Assembly (NCBI GenBank): GCA_947036475.1
Contig: CAMQRG010000056.1
Location: 1 to 10,280, forward strand
From: an uncultured Clostridia bacterium
Lineage (GTDB): Bacteria; Bacillota; Clostridia; Lachnospirales; Anaerotignaceae
Length of the DNA stretch: 10,280 nt
Direction of reading: 5' to 3'
The notes below the pieces were generated by a model. It was not told the origin of the DNA and made no database searches. It was given only the letters and a program-made list of their open reading frames with translations. Below, in pieces: positions 4,849 to 10,280 of this stretch (position 1 is its first letter; each line of letters starts with the position of its first letter). The position numbers and the translations under genes are program-made.

Positions 4849-7800
4849 TCATGCTGTCAGTTCCAAAAAATCAAACAAAGACAGCTGGTTTTCCAGTATG
4901 GCAGCCTTTTTCTTTGCCCTGCTTTTGGATTTCACAAAGGAAATTTCCGTACTGCCAGCCTTTATCACGCCGTCTGCTTCGTCTATGCCGATTTCCGGCT
5001 CTGTTTCTTCGCTTTCCGGTTCGCCGGCTTCTGCCGTTTCCAGTAAAGTACACTCGCCCTCGACCGTATCTTTTTCCTCCTCCGGTTTGAGGAACGCCAT
5101 TTTTTTGAACATGCCGCCCAGCTCTCCGGCTTCATTTTTCAAGCCCTGCGTCAGCTCCTGCGCCAGAAGTGTTGTCAAGTCCTGGCATTCGCTCATGGCG
5201 GCAAGCCCCTCGTCAGTCAGGTTGCCCTCTATGATGCCCGCGACCGCCAGCTTTGACGCCATCAGGCGTATCGCCCGATGCTGCATGACATCTTTGAAAT
5301 ACAAGAAATAGACTTCTATCCTTGGGGCCTTCTGGTTGATGCGCCACGAACGCCGCGAGGACTGCCGCAGCGTGAACAGCTTATAGCTGATGTTGTAGTA
5401 GATGAGCGTTGTGAAATCGTTCAGGTCAAGCCCTGTTTCCAAAAGCTGGGGGTTCGTAATCAGCACGCGCACGCCTTTTCCAACCTGCGTCTGTATCCAT
5501 TCCTCCCGCTTTGCGGTAGGGACGGCCGAACGCAGGACGGCAACACTGATGCCGTTGTCGCGGAACATCTTTTCCAAGCGATCCTGTGTGTCAATCCGTA
5601 CCCAGCTTGTATAGACTACGACCCGTTCCCGCTTTGCTATCTTTTCCCTGACTTTCTGCAAAAGCCAGACGTCCTTCGCGTTTAATTCCTCCGGCGAAAA
5701 AGTATCCTCCGGCTGAATAAGTTCTGTTTCAGCGACAGGTTCCAGTACCGGCCGCATATTGTAGGGCTGGTCGGGATATACCGTCAGCAGGCTCATAAAT
5801 GCCGACATCACCCTCTGGGCAATATCCCGATGGTACTTCATGACGTCTACAAACCTATCCTCAATGCGCTTGTACTCCGCAAAAATATCCGCCGGCAGTT
5901 CAAGCTCCACAGGGATTTCCTCATATTCCGGAAGCTGTTTCCCCATATCATTCAGAGAAAGGAACACTGCGTTATTCATCAGGAAACGGGAATACACCAG
6001 GGGCGACACGCCGGGGAGCTGCTTTTCCCGCAGTTTGCGATTCACCGTCCTGCGGTTCGAGCGGTACTCCTCTGAGTCAGCCTCATATACAGTTTCAGTC
6101 ACGCCGTACTCATCGTTAAATTTCTTTGTGGCGGTATACATTTTATCGTCTATCTGCATCAGGCGCGGGGAAACGCGGTAAAGCAGGTAAAAAATGCCCT
6201 GTGAATAACCATTGATCAGCGTCCCTGTCAGCCCGATTGCACGTTTCGCACAGCCAAGCAGGTCGTTCATCGCGTCGCCCTGGCCGCTGTTGTTGTTGTA
6301 ATCCTGCAATTCGTCGATAATCAGCCCGTTTACCTGTCCGCGCATTTTTTTGCTGATGTACGCGGAAAGCGAACACTGCCGCCGCGCCCCGACAGGCTTT
6401 ACGATGACGTCCGGATTATCCGCAATCACCTTAATATCGTAGTATTCCTTCGGGAATACCGGCTCTTTTTTGCTCCGCATACTTTTCAGCATTACTTTCT
6501 TTGCAATCAAGTCTAAATGCTGCCGCGCCAGTGTCCGGTAAACATAGCCGTAATTCGCTATTTTCACCCACTGGCTCTGCCGTTCCGTTTCCTGCACCGT
6601 CCAAAGCACGCCGCCGCAGTTTCTGCACTTGTGGTTTTTCTTATTCTCTTTCTGGAAGAAAAACTGGCTCGCTTCTGTTTCGCATTTAATACCCTCATTG
6701 AATATATCTTCCATCACCGGACTGCCGCAGTCGGGGCAGAGGAAAGCGTGCTTCCTTTTGTTGTAAAGGACAGCAGGGCGGCGCATATAGCCGTCCCTCG
6801 CCTTTTCTTTTGTGATTACGATATAGCAGTCCTTGTCCTGCCGTAAAAAGTGGCTGTACGCCTTTTGCAGCTCGCCGACTGTTTTTACCTGTGCGGCGAT
6901 CGCGTCAGGCACCGTTTCCGCAATCTCCCGCAGCCATTTTTTCGGCAGATGCGCGGGGCAGAGGACGATGTTGAATTGTTTTCTGTCCTTCTGCGACTGG
7001 TAAGCGCGCAGAGCGGTCAAACCGATTTTTGTTTTTCCGGTGCCGCATTCCGCGATGCAGAGCGCGGCCTTGTTCCGCCGCAGGCTCCGCACAATGCTTT
7101 CCGCAACGGCAAGCTGCGCGTCATACAGCGGATAGCCCGCGTGTTTCTGAATATCGGCATTGACTGCCATGATTTCTTTGGAAACCTGTTCTTTCGATGG
7201 GTCAAACAGCGGGTGGAACTGGTTCTGTATCCTGTCCGCGATGGTTTTGCCGAACTGGTTCAGATAGGCGGATACCGTCCAGATATTGTCAAACGCGCCC
7301 GTATTCGCGCGGGCGTCCGGTATGGAAATCCGCCCCGTTTCCAGCCCGTATTCCACAACAGAAATGACCTCCTTTTCGCCCATGGACAGCATGAGCCGCC
7401 ATGCGTCAAACGATGGATTGACAGACAAGACTTCCAGCCTTACTAAAAGCCTCCGCGCCTGCAATTCTTCAATCAGGAAATCCCGAAATTCCGGAATCAG
7501 GGGAACGGAAACCGCCTTGTCGATTTCTTCAAACAGGCTGTCGGCGCTGTCCCTTTCGCAGTAGAGGTAAACCGGCAGCAAGGGCGGGTTTTTATCCGTA
7601 TTTCCGCTTTCTCCGCCAGTGTCCATAATGCCCCTGTTTCCTTCCAGCATCAGGACTGCTTCCGTATACAGCCCGTCGTTTGTGTACAAACGCCTGTACT
7701 GTTTTGCCAGCCCATTGAGGGTAATGCGCCTGTCTTCCATTTCCATGACGGCCTGGCCGCCCCCATAAATGACGTCAGACATCGCGTGTACCTGCTCCGG

Positions 7801-7950
7801 ATAGCCTCCGAAGCGCACAGCGACAAGCCGTTGTATCCCGTTTTCATAGTCATACACCACCGTGTCCGCATACGTTGTCAGGCTTATATCCCTGTCAATG
7901 TCACGGTACGTTAAATCCCATAGCTTTGGCTTGTAATCTTCTTGCTTCAT
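4849..7950 (-). CDS. Large SF2 (SNF2/DEAD-like) helicase with zinc finger and clamp-binding tail
   Basis: A 1033-aa ATPase, presumably a DNA translocase or helicase. An unassigned N-terminal region (1-270) precedes the motor. Walker A is ECGTGKT (301-307), followed by IVLCPAHLPKKWLREI (motif Ia region), DELQ (546-549, Walker B/motif II) and LTGTL (574-578, motif III). Between motifs Ia and II sits a likely zinc ribbon: C405-x2-C408, C423 and C442-x2-C445. The second lobe has VVVYTSW (777-783), ETGLDL (839-844, motif V) and RQSSRRSWRINQ (862-873, motif VI; the second Arg of the usual Q-x-x-G-R-x-x-R pattern is kept). An acidic linker follows and the protein ends ENQLSLFDFLELTA, with QLSLF at 1022-1026 fitting the beta-clamp-binding consensus. 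ATG at 7950 overlaps the previous stop as ATGA. Related helicases occur in clostridial conjugative elements and phages. Confidence 0.9.
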   Translation of the reverse strand: MKQEDYKPKLWDLTYRDIDRDISLTTYADTVVYDYENGIQRLVAVRFGGYPEQVHAMSDVIYGGGQAVMEMEDRRITLNGLAKQYRRLYTNDGLYTEAVLMLEGNRGIMDTGGESGNTDKNPPLLPVYLYCERDSADSLFEEIDKAVSVPLIPEFRDFLIEELQARRLLVRLEVLSVNPSFDAWRLMLSMGEKEVISVVEYGLETGRISIPDARANTGAFDNIWTVSAYLNQFGKTIADRIQNQFHPLFDPSKEQVSKEIMAVNADIQKHAGYPLYDAQLAVAESIVRSLRRNKAALCIAECGTGKTKIGLTALRAYQSQKDRKQFNIVLCPAHLPKKWLREIAETVPDAIAAQVKTVGELQKAYSHFLRQDKDCYIVITKEKARDGYMRRPAVLYNKRKHAFLCPDCGSPVMEDIFNEGIKCETEASQFFFQKENKKNHKCRNCGGVLWTVQETERQSQWVKIANYGYVYRTLARQHLDLIAKKVMLKSMRSKKEPVFPKEYYDIKVIADNPDVIVKPVGARRQCSLSAYISKKMRGQVNGLIIDELQDYNNNSGQGDAMNDLLGCAKRAIGLTGTLINGYSQGIFYLLYRVSPRLMQIDDKMYTATKKFNDEYGVTETVYEADSEEYRSNRRTVNRKLREKQLPGVSPLVYSRFLMNNAVFLSLNDMGKQLPEYEEIPVELELPADIFAEYKRIEDRFVDVMKYHRDIAQRVMSAFMSLLTVYPDQPYNMRPVLEPVAETELIQPEDTFSPEELNAKDVWLLQKVREKIAKRERVVVYTSWVRIDTQDRLEKMFRDNGISVAVLRSAVPTAKREEWIQTQVGKGVRVLITNPQLLETGLDLNDFTTLIYYNISYKLFTLRQSSRRSWRINQKAPRIEVYFLYFKDVMQHRAIRLMASKLAVAGIIEGNLTDEGLAAMSECQDLTTLLAQELTQGLKNEAGELGGMFKKMAFLKPEEEKDTVEGECTLLETAEAGEPESEETEPEIGIDEADGVIKAGSTEISFVKSKSRAKKKAAILENQLSLFDFLELTA

Positions 7951-8345
7951 GCGACATTCCCCCGTTTTTCCATCAGCATGCGGTAACGTTCCGGCGGGAC
8001 GTTGTATACGCCGCTTGCCGTATAGATCTGCGGGGAATAGAAACGTCGTCTATATTTATCAACCAGTTTTTCCGGCAGGGAAGCGAAACTCTTCCTGCCA
8101 AGCCCACAGATAAAAAACGTCCCGAAGATACCATAATCTTCTTCTATTTTACGGTTGAACGGCAGGCCGAGAATTATCCCTTCGTCGTTACAGATGAGCC
8201 CGATTTTTTCCGGAAACGGGTAAACCGCCTGTATGGTACCGCCAACGATTTCCTGCATTTCCTTTAACTCGCCCTTGATTTCCTTCTCATACGGGTGTTT
8301 CCCTGGCTCTACAACTAATATCTTCATGCTGTTCTTGTCCTTCAT
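7947..8345 (-). CDS. DUF3846 domain protein
   Basis: A 132-aa protein matching the DUF3846 pattern: ILVVEPGK (9-16), MQEIVGGTIQAVYP (30-43), ICNDEG (51-56), then LGLPFNR and GTFFICGLG (75-83). The family is common in phages, plasmids and conjugative elements of Firmicutes and has no established function. Residues 84-132 (KSFASLPEKLVDKYRRRFYS and on) appear to be an added C-terminal helix region. ATG at 8345 has AAGGAGG eight bases upstream, better than the internal ATG six codons later. Its stop overlaps the helicase start by four bases, indicating coupled translation and a probable shared task. Confidence 0.85.
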   Translation of the reverse strand: MKDKNSMKILVVEPGKHPYEKEIKGELKEMQEIVGGTIQAVYPFPEKIGLICNDEGIILGLPFNRKIEEDYGIFGTFFICGLGRKSFASLPEKLVDKYRRRFYSPQIYTASGVYNVPPERYRMLMEKRGNVA

Positions 8346-8383
8346 GATAAAGCCTCCTTCGCTGCTCCAATGTTGCTCCCGTT

Positions 8384-8755
8384 TCAGTGCCAGATCAGGT
8401 ACAGCCCGCCCAGCTCCTGCACGCGGTCATAAATCCGGTTGAATGTGTCCATGTTTCGTCCTCCGCTGTTCCATTTCCGGATCAGCTCCAGCATTTCGCT
8501 GTCGTTTGCGGGGATACAAAAATCGTACTGCCAGTCATGAACCGTGCCGCCGTCATACCGTGCCAACGGCGATTTCCTGCCAGATTCTACCAAATCTTTC
8601 TCCTCGCCATGAAAACCGACACGTCCAAGCCATGTTTCCGCGTGTATCGCGCTGAATACCGCGATTTCTTCACGGTTCATGTTGTTTAACCGCAGGCGTT
8701 CCGCCTGCCGTTCGTAGTAGTTCATTTCCTGCTGCTTCTCTAATAAATGTGCCAT
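8384..8755 (-). CDS. Hypothetical protein
   Basis: A 123-aa soluble protein I do not recognise. The N-terminal ~35 residues are Glu/Arg rich and probably helical (EKQQEMNYYERQAERLRLNN). The middle holds a conserved-looking segment with Trp and His residues (TWLGRVGFHGEEKD, DGGTVHDWQYDFCIP), and the C-terminus is MDTFNRIYDRVQELGGLYL. No catalytic motif, signal peptide or membrane helix is evident. ATG at 8755 has AAAGGAGG five bases upstream. It is the first gene of the operon that runs through DUF3846, the helicase and the small clamp-binding protein, and follows the long structured leader at 8824-9055. Confidence 0.7.
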   Translation of the reverse strand: MAHLLEKQQEMNYYERQAERLRLNNMNREEIAVFSAIHAETWLGRVGFHGEEKDLVESGRKSPLARYDGGTVHDWQYDFCIPANDSEMLELIRKWNSGGRNMDTFNRIYDRVQELGGLYLIWH

Positions 8756-8823
8756 GTTGTCCTCCTTTTGCTCGGCTTTCGTGGTTACTTCCGAAATTTC
8801 TGTTTATCCGCCTCCTTTTTTGG

Positions 8824-8880
8824 AAATAAAAAAACCGCAAATTCGCATCTCTTGAAAATTAGAAATAGAATTTACGGTTT
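8824..8880 (-). terminator. Strong terminator/attenuator in leader C
   Basis: Read leftward, stem AACCGTAAATTC / GAATTTGCGGTT (12 bp with one G-U pair, 8868-8879 with 8833-8844) is followed at once by a run of seven T then ATTT. It lies between the promoter at 9062-9070 and the first gene of the helicase operon, so it would cut short most transcripts starting there unless overcome. Confidence 0.8.
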
Positions 8881-9055
8881 TCAGGCTGTCTGACAGAAGA
8901 ATGTAGAATTTTTTTGTTTGCACTTCCTGTCAAACGCCTATTTTATGGAATTGTGTTTGTGTCAGGCATACAGACCTGATAGCTCCTTTACTGGCTTCGG
9001 GATACCAAAATCCCTCAACCGTTACTCTGACCTGAAATACGCTGACCTGTCTTAC
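8881..9055 (-). promoter_or_regulatory. Leader C: structured untranslated region upstream of helicase operon
   Basis: A gene-free, transcribed-looking stretch. Read leftward it shows two CAGGTCAG direct repeats (9049-9042 and 9034-9027), GGGAT-N6-ATCCC (9015-9000), TCAGGU-N6-GCCTGA (8979-8962, the same hairpin type as in leaders A and B) and CTGTC-A-GACAG, before the terminator at 8824-8880. A CCTGA near 8881-8885 could pair with the TCAGG arm instead, a possible alternative fold. AAAGGAG followed 13 bases later by an 8-codon frame (MPDTNTIP) is a weak leader-peptide candidate. I do not recognise a known riboswitch class. Confidence 0.5.
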
Positions 9056-9061
9056 AGCTTT

Positions 9062-9070
9062 ATTATAGCA
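9062..9070 (-). promoter_or_regulatory. Extended -10 promoter of the helicase operon
   Basis: TGCTATAAT read leftward is a consensus extended -10 (TGnTATAAT). At 17-bp spacing the -35 position reads TGTAAA and is poor, as is usual for extended -10 promoters. It lies just beyond the blaI-like stop codon at 9098 and points into leader C; the start site would be near 9055. Confidence 0.6.
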
Positions 9071-9097
9071 TACTGGAAAATCTTTTTACAGTTGCAG

Positions 9098-9484
9098 TTA
9101 TGCAAGCGGGGGAATATTTTCATTTCTATGCTCCAGCATGCCTTTCAAAGTTTGTATTTCCTCAGCTGTTAAGCCTGCATTTTTTAAGAAAACAGAGAAA
9201 AGGGATATTTTTGAACCCCCAAAATACAAATCCACGGTTTCTTCAATCGCCCTGTGCTCTATCTCTTTCCGGCTCACCAGGGCGCGGCAGACATAACGCG
9301 GGTCTATACGCTCTACGAAGCCTTTCTCAACACATTTCCCCAGCACGGTGTAAGTCGTGCTTTTTTTCCATTTAATTTTATCCTGCAAGTTGCGATATAA
9401 ACGGCCGGCTGTCATTTCCCCCTGCGTCCACAAGACTTCCATGATATTTAATTCCGCCTTACAAATATTCGCTTTTTTCTTCAT
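9098..9484 (-). CDS. BlaI/MecI/CopY-family repressor
   Basis: A 128-aa winged-helix repressor. The N-terminal half (CKAELNIMEVLWTQGEMTAG, then WKKSTTYTVLGKCVEKGFVER) is the typical BlaI helix-turn-helix and wing; the C-terminal part (EIEHRAIEETVDLYFGGSKI) is the dimerisation helix region ending in the family's F-G-G-S pattern. Length is typical (about 120-130 aa). Of two adjacent ATGs, 9484 is preferred: AGGAGG is five bases away, but only two from 9487. That SD overlaps the stop of the SLOG gene, so the two are co-expressed. The usual sensor protease BlaR1/MecR1 and a beta-lactamase are absent, so the signal and target differ; a role in controlling the element is inferred. Confidence 0.9.
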   Translation of the reverse strand: MKKKANICKAELNIMEVLWTQGEMTAGRLYRNLQDKIKWKKSTTYTVLGKCVEKGFVERIDPRYVCRALVSRKEIEHRAIEETVDLYFGGSKISLFSVFLKNAGLTAEEIQTLKGMLEHRNENIPPLA

Positions 9485-9493
9485 CATATCCTC

Positions 9494-9982
9494 CTATAAA
9501 TTAAAATGGTCTGCAAGGTTGACGATATGCAGGGCCTGTTTTTCGGCATATCTGACCGTGTATGCCGTGCCGCCCGTATCTCCATTCAAATAGCAGATAC
9601 AATGCCTGCTGTTGTCAACCATAAAACGATTCCTTGCGTGCATACAGCCTTTATAGTAATGCTCGGAAAGGCAGACTGCTTCGTCGGCAAGGGAAATAAT
9701 CCGCTCATATTCCTGCTTTTCTTTTTCCTTGAAGGAATTACTCTGTCCCATATGAGGAACTGCAATAATCAATTTTATGCAGGGATGTTTCTCACGCAGG
9801 CTGATAACCGCTTTTTCAGCAAGTGTGTCAAAACCGATTGCTCCGCCGCAATAAAAAAAGCGGACGCCTTTCAAAATCATCTTTTCAATTTCCGTTTCCA
9901 ATGCTGCACTGATAAAATACAGCCTGTCGTTTTCTATCCTTCTGTGGCCTGTAAAACAGCAGGAAATTTTTTCGTTTCCCAT
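9494..9982 (-). CDS. SLOG family (DUF1273/YpsA-like) protein
   Basis: A 162-aa Rossmann-type protein of the SLOG superfamily, whose members bind nucleotides or NAD-derived ligands. Visible motifs: CCFTGHR (8-14), the strand-loop FYCGGAIGFDTLAEKAV (43-59, GGA-x-G-x-D) and NRFMVDNS (118-125) followed by the GDTGGTAYTVRYA segment (134-146). Length suits a single DUF1273-type domain. ATG at 9982 has AGGAGGGG upstream at about ten bases. It is the first gene leftward from the divergent control region and overlaps the SD of the blaI-like gene. In mobile elements SLOG proteins are common but mostly uncharacterised; a sensor or regulatory role is inferred. Confidence 0.88.
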   Translation of the reverse strand: MGNEKISCCFTGHRRIENDRLYFISAALETEIEKMILKGVRFFYCGGAIGFDTLAEKAVISLREKHPCIKLIIAVPHMGQSNSFKEKEKQEYERIISLADEAVCLSEHYYKGCMHARNRFMVDNSRHCICYLNGDTGGTAYTVRYAEKQALHIVNLADHFNL

Positions 9983-10066
9983 AAGAAATATCCCCTCCTG
10001 CCAAAATTCAAAATCTTATCCCTGGTGCTAATTGGGATCATAAAAAACTATGTTCTAAAATATTTG

Positions 10067-10112
10067 TATGGCTAAATAATAGCCATATCATATGGATATT
10101 ATATCAGCCATA
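10067..10112. promoter_or_regulatory. Two operator-like inverted repeats
   Basis: Site 1 (10067-10087) is a perfect inverted repeat, TATGGCTA-N5-TAGCCATA. Site 2 (10091-10112) keeps the outer TATGG...CCATA and an inner AG but not the full arms. Site 2 covers the leftward -10 and site 1 lies at or just after the leftward start. They suit autoregulation by the divergent HTH protein, the BlaI-like protein, or both; which one is not known. Confidence 0.6.
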
Positions 10113-10126
10113 ATAGGTACTGTAAA
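10098..10126 (-). promoter_or_regulatory. Promoter of the SLOG-blaI operon
   Basis: Read leftward, -35 TTTACA (10126-10121) and -10 TATAAT (10103-10098) are separated by exactly 17 bp. The -35 overlaps the SD of the divergent HTH gene. It would start a transcript near 10091 with about a 110-base 5' region before the SLOG gene. Confidence 0.7.
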
Positions 10127-10140
10127 GGAGGCTGGGTAGA

Positions 10141-10232
10141 ATGATTCGCTATGCCCCATTGTGGAAAACAATGGCAGAACAGAAGGTAACAACCTATACG
10201 CTGCGTTTCAAGCATGGTATGAGCCACGCGAC
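10141..10232 (+). CDS. Cro/C1-type HTH regulator, 3' end missing
   Basis: Only the first ~30 codons are present: MIRYAPLWKTMAEQKVTTYT then LRFKHGMSHAT. This matches the start of small Cro/C1-type (XRE/YdaS-like) regulators of about 70 aa that in Clostridia begin M-I-x-Y-x-P-L/F-W-K-T-L and continue through Y-x-L...S-x-x-T-L-x-R-L. ATG at 10141 has AAAGGAGG nine bases upstream. The gene is divergent from the SLOG-blaI operon and is probably the element's control switch. Genomic sequence ends at about 10232, where sequencing adapter begins; the frame runs on into adapter giving CLLYTSDAADDS, which is artificial. Confidence 0.8.
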
Positions 10233-10280
10233 CTGTCTCTTATACACATCTGACGCTGCCGACGACTCCTTACGTGTAGA
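10233..10280. other. Illumina Nextera adapter contamination
   Basis: 10233-10251 is CTGTCTCTTATACACATCT, the reverse complement of the 19-bp Tn5 mosaic end used in Nextera libraries. 10252-10265 (GACGCTGCCGACGA) completes the read-1 adapter. 10266-10273 (CTCCTTAC) is the reverse complement of i5 index GTAAGGAG, which I recall as S505/N505. 10274-10280 (GTGTAGA) begins the P5-side sequence. The biological sequence therefore ends at 10232. Confidence 0.98.

Noticed and set aside
8881..9055. Known riboswitch or T-box in leader C
   Set aside because: I see no T-box sequence and no recognisable riboswitch core by eye. It is kept only as an unclassified structured leader.
9098..9484. Beta-lactam resistance operon
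   Set aside because: Only the BlaI-like repressor is present. There is no beta-lactamase, PBP2a or BlaR1/MecR1 gene, and no TACA-x-TGTA type operator was found nearby.

Overview
The window reads as part of an integrated mobile element (integrative/conjugative type) from a gut Clostridia relative, probably Lachnospiraceae or Ruminococcaceae. The grounds are Shine-Dalgarno sites of the AGGAGG type before nearly every gene, almost uniform leftward transcription, and a gene set typical of such elements: SSB, an extra sliding clamp, a DUF3846 protein, a very large SF2 helicase, a SLOG protein, a BlaI-type repressor and a Cro/C1-type HTH gene. The taxonomic placement is inference. No integrase, relaxase or oriT is visible, so element type and ends cannot be fixed.

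Right end (9,000-10,280): a divergent control region separates a rightward HTH gene, of which only about 30 codons remain, from a leftward SLOG-blaI operon. A good minus-strand promoter (TTTACA-17-TATAAT) and two palindromic operator-like sites lie between them. The last 48 bases are not genomic: they are an Illumina Nextera transposon end, read-1 adapter and i5 index, so the HTH gene is cut by a library artefact.

Middle (4,661-9,070): an extended -10 promoter, a roughly 300-nt structured leader with a strong terminator, then four closely packed leftward genes: an unknown 123-aa protein, a DUF3846 protein, a 1033-aa zinc-finger SF2 helicase and a 51-63 aa protein. The helicase and the small protein both end in ENQLSLFD, which contains the beta-clamp-binding pentapeptide QLSLF.

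Replication cassette (2,700-4,660): a DnaN-like sliding clamp and an SSB, bracketed by two 140-180 bp multi-hairpin repeats in opposite orientation. The hairpins keep base pairing through compensatory changes. With the clamp-binding motifs just upstream in the same direction, this suggests a self-supplied replication or repair module: helicase, adaptor, clamp and SSB.

Left part (1-2,650): a leftward operon of a DUF3990 (ADP-ribosyltransferase-like) protein, a DUF3791-like protein and a minimal nucleotidyltransferase (MNT), followed by a 43-codon remnant of a HepT/HEPN toxin that overlaps the MNT stop codon. This is probably a toxin-antitoxin or defence module whose usual HEPN partner has been lost. 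Then come a Cys-containing unknown protein and a sigma region-2-like protein. The unknown and sigma genes are each preceded by a copy of the same ~115-bp leader, holding a small hairpin and a terminator just upstream of the ribosome-binding site. Two further hairpin terminators close the left edge.
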